Source of the DNA: Rachycentron canadum
Taxonomy: Eukaryota; Chordata; Actinopteri; Carangiformes; Rachycentridae
NCBI GenBank assembly: GCA_038496675.1
Contig: CM076668.1
Coordinates: 16,976,108 to 17,040,107 of the forward strand
Direction: 5' to 3'
DNA: 64,000 bases
Shown here: positions 32,831 through 46,300 of the stretch, one piece after another
Layout of the letters: every line of letters starts with the position of its first letter
Numbering within the stretch: the first letter of the stretch is position 1
Made by a program: the position numbers and the translations under genes
Notes under the pieces: generated by a model
What the model saw: the letters and a program-made list of their open reading frames with translations, nothing else
What the model was told of the DNA's origin: nothing
The model's database searches: none

Positions 32831-34451
32831 AAGTATAATTGTTTTTGGGAAATACATTACCTTATTACCGTAGCTTAGCATTAAGACTGGAAGCAGGTGA
32901 TAACAGTGAGCCTAGCTAAGTCTCTATGTTAGAAAATACACTAAATGTCATGGCAGGAGATTACAAACTAACACAATGTATCTAGTTTCTTTAATTCATA
33001 CAAAGAGTGAAATGCAGAAACGATTCCTGGTTATATGGGAAATTACACCTATTAGCGAACAAGAGCCAGCTGTAGTGAAGTCCTGGAGTTTTGTTGTCAC
33101 AGAGAGACATGGATGGATAAAAGAGTTTGTTACAACATAAACCTAACAGGGTCAAACACCTGTGAGATTTTGAGCTGCTGGCAGGTGTATATTTAAAGGT
33201 TACAGAGAGCCATGCTACCTAGATCCTTCTCCTCTCTGTCTTTATGCTAAGGTATTAGCCTCCAGGCAATGGCTCTATATGTGATGCATAGTTATAAGAG
33301 TAGCATTGATCTTCTCATCTCACTTTCATAAAGAAAATGAATAAGAATCCCAAAGTGTCAAGACACTTCATTATGAATTCCTTTAATTAAAACTAAGAGG
33401 CCTGATGCAAACAGCCCCACAGATCAAAACTATGGGCTCCATAAAACTTTTGACTGTATAGTTTAGAAAGAGGTAACTCTGGGTCGTCAGCATCGACAGA
33501 AACAAGACATACTGCTACTTTAGAGTAGGACTTTTAAAATTCATAAAGAATCTTTTTATTTTCTCTCCATGTTCATTTATGCACACTACTACAGATCTAG
33601 CCAATGTTTATAAAAAATATTTCTCAAATACCCCTTTCTTTCCCCTTGATTCCCCTGTGTGGTGCAAGATTATGTGTACATTCTCAATGACCGGGTTGTA
33701 TAGGGCCAGTTCTCTTACTCAGCCGTCCTCACCTGACCTGATTTGATGCATGAGCAACAGGAAAGGGGGGGGCTAACTTACATAAGAGGCCTCTAATGTA
33801 TACAGAACACATGCTACGTGTACATAGCTGTTCTTGATGTCTTTTCAAGAGTTAATACATGATTTCTATGATGACTGGTGAAGAGACAAAAGAGGGAGTG
33901 ACTGTGAGGATTAGACAGACTGAGAAATAGAGAGAAGATGAAAAAAAAAGAGAGAGAGAGCTACTGTTGGAGCTGCTCCATGTAAGAGTCTGTAGAAGGA
34001 AAGAGTGTGTACAAAAGAGTGAAAGAGACAGAGGGAGAGATGGAGGGGGGAGGTATTACTAGGCCATCCTGTCTCCCATGGGTCCCAATAGTTAGATTTG
34101 CATTCTTCTGCTCCACTGTCCTGGTACACAGTGTACAGAGCACATGAGTTCACATTTGCATGAAGTCCTTCACTGCCATTTCTGCAAGAAAAAGTACAGA
34201 GATGAAAATTAAGACTTTTGCTGCTGGCCGGCATGCGTGGACCACTTACAGTACAGCATGTGCTTTGTGTAGCCGTGGTTGCGTGCGTGCATGTAGCTAT
34301 GCACATGAGGAAAGCCAGGAAAAGCGGGTTGGATAAAAAAAGACTGTCTGCAGCATTTACTGCAATTGACAGCACAGCTGGCTGCAATGTTCTCCTGCTG
34401 CTGAGTGGAAAATTCCTGCTATGACGGAGCATGGAGCATGAAGTGTGTGTA

Positions 34452-34505
34452 TGAGAGAGAGAGAGAGAGAGAGAGAGTGAGAGGGTATGTGTGTGTGTGT
34501 GTGTG
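34452..34505. repeat. (GA)n/(GT)n compound microsatellite
   Basis: A GA run (34452-34477) followed by a GT run (34486-34505) in the intergenic interval. Confidence 0.9.
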
Positions 34506-34637
34506 CATATGACACACAGGGAGAGAGAGGAAAGGAGGAGGGTGATCCGAGGGGGCTGGGCTATCGTCCAAATAGCTAGCGAGGGATTGGTTGGCGGAAA
34601 AGCTGCCTTTGTGAGATCACAGCCCCCACAACAGCTT

Positions 34638-34638
<1 letters not shown>

Positions 34639-34672
<34 letters not shown>
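34639..34672. repeat. (CA)n microsatellite
   Basis: About 17 CA units. With the GT run 150 bases to the left it could form a long hairpin. Confidence 0.93.
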
Positions 34673-34674
<2 letters not shown>

Positions 34675-37600
34675 GAACTTCATGTTAAAATATCCACCCT
34701 GTCTGCATCAAATTAATAAAAAAAATGTGTTCCTAAAGAAGTGCAGCCTTCAAGTCACTAACATCACTTACTACACACTAATAGACCCAATTACACACTT
34801 TTCCAGACGAGTCAGCTCTGACCTTTCATTGGCAAACTACAGCTACTATTCCTCATATACAACAGAGTAGCATGAATTATAGTTTATTCCTTTATACACA
34901 ACTACTTACATCTGGAAAAATGAAGCCTGCACAATCACAAATCTCACTGATTTTCAGGTCATATAACACTGACCTTGTTAATCAGGGCGACAAAAGATCT
35001 TATAGGAATGGTAACACACAACTGTCACCCTGAAAGTTAGGAAGTGGAGTATAACAGCTGTTAGTTCTTAACTTTAAAGCTGCACAAGTCATTATGTTTG
35101 TATCAAGAGAGGTACAAATAACTAAATGATAAATTCTTTGCCTTACAGTTTGCATGAAGGCATGCCATGTTGTAGTATTTTACACACAAACTGACAAGCT
35201 GTTGTAAGTGCAAAAGTTATTACCAACTGAACTGAATGTTTTTCATAACACAGTTACAAAATGCCCTTTGTGATCTGACCACCAGATGGTGATACACTGT
35301 CAGACTGGACATGTCACCTTCCAGTGACCGTTTATAACCTGACCCTTCACTGTGGACCTTTGCTCCACATTATCATTTTATCATTTTCTACTGTCACAGC
35401 TCAGACGACAGCCTAGAGACTGAAAGCTCTTCAGCCTTAAACGCCATTTTATGTGCCTCACAAGGCTTCTCTGGAAGGACATATAACTCCATATTTGTAC
35501 TGTCTGAGTTTAAGGTCTCACAAGGGAGCTGATGACAGGCTTTCTACAATTTGCTGAGCTGCTAACCCAAATCCAAATTGCCACAATTTGCAGCAAAAGC
35601 ATGGATCATAAACCTATGACATGAGGATTTACAAGGTAAGTGTAATAATGCTGATTCCACCTCTGCATTTCAGTAAAACAGAACAGCATGAATCTCACTG
35701 TGGGGGCAGTGACACATTATCAGCACAGATTCATTGAATTAAAAAGCTTTTTTTTTTTTTAAGCGTGCAGGCCAACAACAGCCTCCCCATCTGTGGCGCG
35801 GGGATCATTCTGGGATGAGGAGGTAGCAGTCGCAGCCTTCTGACCGTCTGTCTCTCACTGGGAGACTTCGGCGCTGTGAGACATCTGATTTGGTCTGTCA
35901 ATAGGTCAGACAGGATGTGCTGTGACGTGCTGATGAATTGAGCAGTGCTGTCAGCACCCGTCTTTCCACTCAGACACTGATTTGACCAGACAAACCTTGT
36001 TTACTCCTCATTTAGCCATTATCTCAGCTCCACTGACTTTACATGCTTCTGCTGCATGCAAGTATAAAAGAACACTGTTCTTCAATTATGCAAATATTTT
36101 TTCACCAAAGGGAGGTGCTCGCATACCGCTGGCAAACAGAGCTGTCCTCAATCTAAGAAGGATTAAATGCTCATCTTGGATTATGGTACACAGGGGGGAC
36201 ATTTACATTTTCATCTGTTATTACTGAAACCTGCATCAGGACTGCAGAGCATGTTTCAAAGTGCTAATAGACTTTTCATCTTGTTGGTCTTTTGATCAAT
36301 TCAGTCATGTGCGAAGAACAAACACTGCTGCTCTATGTGTCACGAATCAGGATTGTATATGAAGAATATATCCAGGTGTAACCCCCAGTTTCATCTAGAG
36401 CATAAGAAAGTGACTATGTCAGTCAACAACATGCACAACAGCATATGACAAAGAGACAATGAGGTCATAACAAGAGCTGGGTTTAGTTGGTTTCATTTCA
36501 TTTATTTTAGTCATTTAATGAAAACCTTCCAGCACATAACGGAGCTGGCTGGAGAACGGAGAGCCAATAATAGACCAAAGAGCCAGTGAGATGTAAATTT
36601 AGTCACATATTTATTACATAAATATATAGTAAAATAGACCAGCGACAATTACCATAAAAATATCTTCCTTTAAAACCCTGACCATAAACAAAGATTTGAA
36701 AATCACACATTGACATTTACAAACACGCTGATTGTCTGGACCTGTCGTAAGCAGCCCACCACAAAAACCTGACATCACACCACCCACTGGACTCATGTGA
36801 GGAGGAGGAAGAGGAGGAGGAGGAGGAGGAAGAGGGCAAAAGTGGGTGCTGAGGACCAGGAGGGGATTGGGTAATCACAGAGGAGGACAGGTCCAGGTGA
36901 GGAGGGGTTTGGTGTGATGAAGCTGTGGGTGGTGTGAGAGGAGATCACAGTAGATATTCGGAGGTTTCCTGTGTATGTGTGTTTGTGTTTCTTTGAAGGA
37001 CGAGAAAGTGTGTGTTTAGTTAACCCAGAGTGTTGCCAAAAGCTTGACTGTGTCTCCTTGCATGTTTGTTTGCCCCTGTGCTTCATGGGAATGAATCCTG
37101 AATATTGTTCTTCTGCCTGTGACACTGATGTCAACTGAGTTAAATAAAGAGGTAAAGAGCAAAACCTGGGTCATAAAATCATATCAGATCAGATTTCAGA
37201 TACTTCTTACTGTCTGATTCAACCTGCACAGATCTGAAGAGGTTGGGGTTTGTCGTATCAGGGCAAATACATAGGATCAGAGTGACAGAAAGGTAAAGTG
37301 GACAAACAGCTTCTGCTACTCTTTGCATTCCCCTGATGACTATGTGGCACCTCTGGATGGAGACAGAAGAAGATCCTCTACTCTTTGTAAAGTGAATGGC
37401 CATGTGTTTCCCAGCATACTCTTCCCATTGATTTGCAGCAGACTCTAGCTTAGGGTGCACCCACAACCTCTGTTATACACTGTAAGCTCAATATTTTATT
37501 TTATGTCAAATTTCTACCTTTTTTTTTTTTTTTTTTTTAATTTTTATTCCCTTTGGCTTTTTATTCACTCCAGAAATATTTCTTTAGCATGTGACAGCTC

Positions 37601-40600
37601 AGCTCTGATCCAGGACTGTGACAAATAAAAACCTGGATATTTCAGACACCGAGCAGCTCAAAAAGTGAATTATGGGGAAATATGGAAAATACAAAGTATA
37701 TGAATGGTAAGCAATCATTTTTTATCCTGACCAAGAAAAGCCTGTAAATTCTATACCATAGATGTATCATAGGACCTGGGTGCCAAATTTTCCACCTTCA
37801 GGATTCTGCTTCAGTAAAAATGTCTTTTTCTGAGAAAGTTGTACAAATATCAAACCTTGATGGTTTAAAAATTCACAAAACAAAGAGTGTTATTTGACAC
37901 TGTTTTCAGTTGAACAGTTTTAGAGATGTCTCTTTTATAACGGCGGTCTGAGGGGAAAATGCTTCTTGTGCCCACTGGGACCGACTGACAGCTGCCAGCT
38001 CTTTTTTTTTTTTTTATTCTCACCCCGTCTAGTTGTTTATTTGTTTATCAACAGGATTACACAGAAAGTACTGAACCAATTTGGTCCCTCCATGGACCAG
38101 GACCAGGGAAGAACCCATGACATTTTGTCTTAGTTGAAGTTTAGGCTCTTCTCCTGCAGTTTTGGAGAGCATTTTTTAAAACTTTGAACAGCATTTCACT
38201 TGCATGAAAAGTGCTATATACTGATTAATAGTGTTATCCATCCAGAGCATGAGCAGAGGAAATCCATCTTTGATTTTACATGGCCAGGTACTGACTTTAA
38301 AGACCTTTCTTGGTGTTGTCTTTACTTTGCATTCAGCCAACCTTTCTCAGTTCAAGTAATTCATATTTATTTCCTCCTCGTCATTAAGACAGTTGCCTTC
38401 AAAGTTCTACTAATGAAGCTCAGGAGCTACTGAGTGGCTGAAATGATGCTCAACCAGGACTGTGACTGATACATCAAAGTCCTGGATCAGGACGAGTGGC
38501 ATTGCTTCACTTTTCTCTACTTTGTTGTTCTCAGTTGTCTCCAGAGATAATTGGACTTGCCTGGTTTATAGTTTACATGGAGAGCTGTGACAACAGGTTG
38601 ACAACATAACTGACAAACACACCTCACATCCCGTCTTTGGCACCTTCCAACTACCCCTGACCCTGACTGGACAGGTCGTGACCCCTGAGTGTCTGCAGAA
38701 ATACATCGTAGTTTTCCCAGCAGCCCCTGCAGTCACAGTGAAGCAAGGAACTCTTGAAGGAGTGATACAAAAGTAAGAAATCCAGTTGTACTAGCTGTTG
38801 TGGTGAAGATTTTTTTGTAGTTCATTTGCATGTTTATGCTTTTGTATGTTTTGTAAAATATCTACTGCTGGTTTAACGTAATGGAGCTCTAGTGTTTCCA
38901 TAGTCATCGATACACTGAGCAGGCTGAACAGGGTCCTTGAGAAAGACGACAGAAATTCCAAAAGAAACAACAAATCAAAACTGAACCCCGACACAGATTC
39001 ACTTCAACACACTTCTATTGGTTGTAAAAGGTGTTCTAGTTGAATGTGTAGACCAGACGTTTAAACCTGGCATCTGTTAAATCAAAATAAACTCCTGCAC
39101 ACTGTCAATGCTTACGGTCCATTCATCCAGACCTTTCTCGGTTTTTCTCTGATGCACTTGTATTTTCAATCCTATCTTTTTTTTCTGACAGGAAAGGTGG
39201 AAGATAAAAGAGTGAATACAGACACAAAGCTCATAGACATTTGTACAACATAAGAGTCAGACATGGAAACATCTACCGGCACCAACTGCTCCATACGAGA
39301 TGTAGAACTCATGTCCACAAGGTATCTGCACTTTAGAGACACCAGTATTTGAAGAGAACAGTGAAAACCTCTTTGAAGCGTGTGTTTTTGCTTTTAAAAA
39401 CATACTATAAGCATGCTAAGCTTTCTGTACATGCAGCACTTAGTCCTTTCTGTTGTCCACAACGTGAGCATAAAGGTGGTACAGTACAAAGGACGCTCCC
39501 AGTGGACATGAAGCCTTAAAGAGGAGGTTGTTGGTGGTTTTGCTGGTGCTGTGTAAAGTGGCTTGGACCTGCTATAGAGTGGGAAATGGTTCATAATTTG
39601 ATCCCTTTCGTTAGGTTTGGTGAGCAGAGAGCATTTTTGCATACAACAGTAGGCTTATGTACTGCATGTGCTAGGAGAGCTGAACAGTGGATGTGCTCTA
39701 AGGGTGTTTGACAGAAGAAAGGATAAAAGGAGACATGTTGGACTAAGAGCATGGGAGGAAAAGAGAGACAGAGAGAGAGAGAGAGGGATGGGGGGGTGGA
39801 AAAGCACCTTTTTGAGGTTGGTTTATCAAACCTGAGCAGTTCTGAACCAGTTCAAAACCTTATTTTCTACCTGACTGACAAACATTGCATATTTTTCTCA
39901 TCAGCACAGAAATCCCCAAACCACAGTACAATTCGAGTCATTCATCTAATCTCTGATCTATATTTCTGATTGATAGACTATGAATAAATGAGCTCTTTTG
40001 TGTACATTCTTAGCTGTCTAGGCATGTGATTTCCCACCTGTTTACAAAAATATCCATGACTATAAATCTCCTTGTAGATAGTCTGAGCAGCAAAAAACAA
40101 CTTGCAAGCTGACGCTACAGTTCCACCTGTAAGAGCTCTTACTTCTGTCTTGGGATTCGGTGAATTAGTCTCAAAACAGGTGTCCACTCAAAACTACTCA
40201 TTTCGTCTAGTGGCCAGATCACAGTGAAAGAAGATCCATAAGGGTTGGGGTGAGGTGGTGTCTTAACATCAGTGCAACTCTGTTAACACAACCCCTCTTA
40301 CTCAGCCTCATTAACACATATTAAGTGAATCAGTCTGAAATGTGCTTTTTCATGTTTGAAAAATTTGCATCCCATAAGCACTTTTTTCACCTTGTTTGGC
40401 TCATAGGCTTTAATAGACTTTAAATTTGTGCTAATGTGGTCACATACAAACTATTGGCTTAGATCCTTAGGTCATTACATATTATGTGTAACAACCTAAA
40501 AGTCCTCAACTGCTACCACCCAGCTCATCAATTCACTCTTTACCAGAGATCAAAATCCACAGGGTGCGCTTTCTAAGTGCAAACTTTCATAATAAACCCT

Positions 40601-41149
40601 CTGGTGCACAATGAATCACGCTGTAGAACAATGCCACAGAGGAGGAGGGACACAAAAGCAATCAATAAGGCCATCATTTGAAAAGAGAAACCAAATTGCG
40701 GAGCTTTGGGCTGCAACTGCATCAGTAAGCTGCTCCGCTCTGTGAGCAACAGTCCAGCTTTTGTTTGTGGGAATTGTTGCAGCTTTTCTTTTGAAATATT
40801 ACCCACTGTTGCAATTCTGGTTTCATCTCCCACAACTGCACCACACTCACATAAAAACGATCCCAAGTCTGTCCCCCCTCTCACTGTTTACTCTCTATTT
40901 TTCTGCTGAACACAATATTAGTTACATTCTTCAAAAGAAATAAAACAAGTCTATGACAGGACTCTGTTTTACAGACTTGTGTCACATATCACAGCCTAAA
41001 AAGGTGCTTTGTTTGGGTGGGGGGTGTGGGGGGTGGTGGTGAAGCAGGTCGATAAGAAATCAGCAGCACAGACGTTCATAGCAAAGCGTTCCCACACCAA
41101 ACACAGTTCTCTCCAACATGAGCACTGACATTCACATGCACACAGTTAT

Positions 41150-41690
41150 ATACAGGCGGGTGACAAAGTGAAGGGAAAAACCAACATAATGTGTCTTAGC
41201 AATGTGTTGAGCTGCCAGAACAACTTCAACGCTTCAAGTCCCTGGACTCTCTGATTCTTAGTCAACCAAGATCTGATGACTGTGATTCACATCATTTTCA
41301 TACTGATCCAACCATCCAGTCCATCCCAGCAGAGACCACTCCCATCGGGATGGAAATGTTTCACCACAGGATAAAGGTGATCTCTCAGAACTCAGTTAGT
41401 ATTGATTTGCAGCTACTCTTCCCTCTAAGGGGACATGTGGACCTTGACTGTGGCAGCAAAATCCCCCCCCACAGCATAACAGAGCCACCGTGTCCCCCCA
41501 CTGTAAGCGGGCAGGCATTCAGGCCTGATGTCTTGGATGGCGAAGGATGACTCATCTGACACGGATCACTTTTCTCCACAGCTCTGTAGACCTGGACCTT
41601 TAAAGTCTGACTTGATCTCTTGCTGTCTTGACACAAAAATCTGAATCAACTGGGCCTGCACAGCATTTTTAAACCTACCACAGAGCATGA
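41150..41690 (-). mobile_element. Decayed Tc1/mariner-like transposon relic
   Basis: The minus-strand reading frame contains GGSVMLWGGILL, resembling the conserved GGGSVMVWG segment of Tc1-like transposases. The plus strand shows stretches typical of a repeated fish element (for example gggtgacaaagtga, cacagcataacagagccacc). The copy carries internal deletions and has no intact transposase. Confidence 0.6.
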
Positions 41691-43333
41691 TGGGATGCTG
41701 ACTGTCTAACTGTGCCATGCAGGGCACCTGCGTGGAAGCATCTCCACTCAGTTATCCAGGTTTTTCCTTCAACTTGTCACCTGCTGGTACATGCAGAGCC
41801 TCAGTTTTAGCCATGCCAGCCTTTCGGTACATCACAAGGTTGAACAGTGAGCACACTGAAATAGAACAGGCCTGGGAATGGAAGAACAAAGCGAGTTCCT
41901 CTGCCCCCCTTTCCCCCCCTGAGGGTGGATGATGCCCGGCTTGGATGGGAGCCATGTACTGCTGTATGTTCACCATTAGTCAAATGGGTGAGGGAGAGCT
42001 GGGTATTGCTGCTGGCACTTTGACAATAAAGGAAGAAAGTGCAAAGCCTAAGCTATTACTGACAGTAAGGGCTGAATTTGTTTTTGTACACTCTGGCACG
42101 TGTTTAAGAGAAATGTCAAAATGTGATTTATTTAGGATCAAATGCTCAAGCTGGACTTCTGATGCTGGCCTGAGTAAAAAAAAAAAAAAAAAAAAAATCT
42201 TGTGTTTTCACTGTGGTTACAGCAGCCCATCGCCAATGGGAATAAAAAATTAAAAATTAGGGATAATAAATATTAAATTAATGAGACTGTATGTTAAAAA
42301 ACAATTTACTTAAAAATCTAAATTATGTCACAAGAACAAGAAATCTCACAAAGCTCAGAGGTGATGTGACTTTAAATCAAAATGATCTCATAGCAAGTCA
42401 AAATTAAAACTCTCACAATTTTGACATACATCACTTTGATTTACCTTGTCATCCTGGTCACTCCTAACATTTCATTTATTTCTGGGTTTCAACACAGTGC
42501 AGCACTAAACCCAAACAAACAACTCACAAACTCACAAACAGACAGACACATCACTCTCCCAGGTCCACACATGAAGAAATGTGTTTTCATTCAGGGTTAA
42601 GAAAGCAATGAGGGCGTAATTGTTAATGGTTGAAGTAGACTCAGTGTCCAATGTTTTGAAACCTGGGTGTCTACAGCTTTTGTCCAGGACCGAACACAGG
42701 AGAAAATAAAGATTCACTGCTGATTGTAAATTGAGAATTGAGACAAAAAAAGATGAGCTAACAATGGTTTTTCATCTAAGGTTCATCATCATTTATTAGA
42801 AAATGTTCTTTTACCTGAGAGAATCCTTCAATAGCTTCCTTTACCCAGTCACAAAAAGTGGTGTGTGTTTGTGTGTGTGCATGCATGTGTGTGTGTCTGG
42901 AGTGGGTCTCGCTGATGCTCTCATGGGTGGGTACATTTTAAAAGCAATTATGAAATTAGTATGTATAAAAAGAGCCAATGAGGCGAGAAATACGCCAAAA
43001 GGTTCACTCATTCACTTATTGCACTTCATTAAAAAATAATTGTAAACTTTATAGTTAGTCATCGACTGTCTGCCTAAAGGCTGCAGCTCTGTTTATTCTC
43101 GGGTTAAAGTAATTTAAAAAACATTAAGTGGTGCAAAAGGCATTTGGCTTGGGTGCAATTTAGTTTTTTTTTTTTTTTTTTGTTTTTTTTTAAATTGTGT
43201 TGCAATTATTACCACCAAAGATTCTCCCACCTATCGTGGCTTGGTTGGGCCTTTCAAAGTGCTTTTTATATAAGTGCTTAAGTACAAGTGATGGTCATCA
43301 GGGTGTAGATGTGCATCTCTAGTGGGATGATGT

Positions 43334-43337
<4 letters not shown>

Positions 43338-43369
<32 letters not shown>
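43338..43369. repeat. Poly-T run
   Basis: An uninterrupted T run of about 32 bases in intergenic DNA; another T-rich run lies at 43164-43190. Confidence 0.93.
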
Positions 43370-43370
<1 letters not shown>

Positions 43371-46300
43371 ATTGCAAATCAGATCAAATCCATTCCTTAT
43401 GTCTCAAAAGCACAGGTAATGGGTTAAGTAAACTTGCTCATGCTCCGTAGATCCCACTGATGGACATCAACAACCCACAATATTCTTGAATGTTACATTA
43501 ACTTGGTCGCAGGATAGAAAAATTAAAGCTTCACAGACATATTGCAGAAGGACTAAATTTAGGGGCTTTTCTATATCTTGGAATTTGAGGCTTCAAGGCC
43601 TTAACATTCAACCCACCAAACAATGAGAGCATTGCTTCAGGTAAGTCGTACCCAAACAAAACAACAACACACATATACATACACACACACACCACTTTCT
43701 GAGCAGTTTACAAACAACAGCACATCTTGTAGAATCCTTATTTTCCACAACATCCCCTGTACCCCTCCTCCTTGTTCTCTGGGATCAAGACTACCGCAAA
43801 GAGTGACTGACCCTGAGGGCCAGCCAGTTAGCTGGGCTACAGGCCAGCTCACTTGGGCAGTTCGGACCCTTGCACACACAAAGTAGCAAGGGCCTTTAGG
43901 TCAAGCAAAGAACCTCTGGAATTCAAGCTGGGCCAAATTTAGATTTCATAAGCAAAAGTGGCTCATTGTTGTTACACTGAGCTTGTATTTTGGAGGGAGG
44001 TTGGAGGGGAAATTGCATAGACATCTTGCTACTTGCATGTCTTCACAAACTCTACATTTGGCATGGAGGGGACCAAACACAACCATAAAACCAAACAAAA
44101 CAACATCACAGACAATCTCCACCCTTGTCCAATGTGTCAACATGCGAGAATCAACCAGGATCATAATGTCTATGGAGGGATGAGCTTTAAGGCCCCGTAG
44201 ACCCAGCCTTGAAAACCACGCTTGCTCTGCTTTGCTGCAGGCTGCAAAAACTGCTGGAGTAAAGGTTGACCTTCCTGCCATTATGTAAAAGAAATTACCT
44301 TTGAGAGTTGAAAACCAAAGAACTGTCATGATCATTAAGACCCCATTTACACTTATGGACCATTTAACAGTTACATACACTTGTGTGATTAAAATGTTAA
44401 AATGTGTGTGTGATGCCTATTCCTCCCATGTAGATTTGCCACTTACAGGGTCGCCATTGGCCACCATTCTACCTGTCAGACAAAACTCGGACCAAGCTAT
44501 TGTAGCACTGATCTGATCCCTGATCAGGGTGAGAGAGCATTGATCTTTGGGAGAGGGAGTGGCGTAAATAACGGCCAGATGTTTAAACTTTTGTCTCGTT
44601 TGTAGTACATACATGAAATTTGTCCACCTTTGTGAGTTATTAGCTCATTATTAATGATAATTCAGATTGTTTTGATTTCTATCCAGCTTCAAGTGCATTA
44701 ATACCACACTCCCACCAACACCCCAGGTGAAAATACACTTAAAAGGACAAGTGTAAAGGGGGCCTTGATAAGTCCCAGTTGTAAACTGGTCCAGACTTTC
44801 TTGGCTATCTCATGCCAAACACTGAGCTTTGCGAGATTTTAAGGCTGGCGTCTGGGAGGCTACAGGCTGGTGGAAAAATGGGGAACTCCAATTTTGGCTT
44901 TTCCAACTATAATGTGAGCGTGTAGTAGCCAAGTTAGCTGACATTCACACTAATTTATAACCTGCTTTCCTTCTGTTTGTATCTCCCTCTTCCAAACCCC
45001 CCACTTTACTCAACCTCACTGCCCTGCTGACCTTTCAGCAACTGTGGCTGCTGGCAACACTCACATCAATAGTTTGGAAGAACTGAATCTGATTCCATAG
45101 GTGAACACACACACATCTATAGGCATTCACGTCTAGCGTGTCATGTTGTTATGAGAACATGAGGGATACGAATCTCTTTGCAAACAAGAGGAGGCACAGG
45201 GTTTATGATTAATGTCACGGGGCACTTCTGAATATGGAGCTGCATGCACGTGAGAGAGTGCACACATACAAATGTAAGAAGCATTACACATTACTTTGCC
45301 ATTTTTCTCCTGACATGACAGTGGGATGGAGCTGTTAAATTTACTTTGTTGCAATAAAGTGTTGCATGTTTATGTATTTACATCCTTGGTTATGGCCAAA
45401 ATAAAATGAGAATGAAATGAAAATAAAATCAAAACAGAAAATATACAAAAATACATAACATAGTATTGCACCTTGCAGATGGGCAATATATATTCTCAGT
45501 TTTGTTGGTTGTTTGTAACCTCTATGTGACACCACTATCCTCTCTGCTGGTGTGTGGAAGTTAGGTTGTGGGTGCCGGGCTCAGGTCCAGCCCCCTCCTG
45601 TCAGCTACATTCAATACCATAAAACACTCAGCCATTACAAAAGCCATAATCCCTCAGTCTCTGGGCCATTCACATTTTAAATGTACTTTCTGTAGACTGT
45701 GCCTTTAAGATGGAGAAGTGCTCACATTAGCAGAGGATCTCTAACGTCTCACAAAATTGTCTCATGTTCGTGTTGCATCTCCTGTCATCTGAGAACCATA
45801 TCGATAAGATAGAGAGCACCAAAGCTTGAGGGAACAGTTCTTTTGTAACTTCTACTGATGCGTACACACAAGCACATATTATCTTAACATATACATTTTT
45901 TAAATCTATATATGTATCTCTGAACGTTCACATGTGCCTGCAAAATATTACTCCTCCCAAGTTCCTTTGAGTTTTGTGTTGTGTGAGGTATGACAAGATT
46001 GTGTTTCAGTCTTTTTTTTTTTTTTTTTTTTGTATTTTCAGTTTCTGTTGCATTATTTTTCCTGTTTGTGTTTTTTTTTTCCAAAGTTGTATTTCATAAA
46101 AAAAGAAAACAAAATATAAAACAAAGAAATTCCTGTTTTGTTGGTTGTAATTTCCTCCTGATAAGAGGGGACGGACAACTGGACAGACACACAGACAAAC
46201 AGATCAGTTGGCTTATCAACACAAACTATAGATGTGAAAAAGAAGTGAAATATTTTCTATATTACACTGCACGCATGGTCAAAAAGTGACTACAGCTGTT

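Noticed and set aside
33911..34669. A 252-codon minus-strand open frame in intergenic DNA
   Set aside because: It runs through GA, GT and CA microsatellites, giving Leu/Ser/Val/Cys-rich low-complexity translation with no recognisable domain; openness is explained by the repeats.
36793..37134. A 113-codon minus-strand open frame ending in poly-Leu
   Set aside because: The Leu tail comes from a GAG/GGA repeat near 36800-36835; no homology and no splice context.
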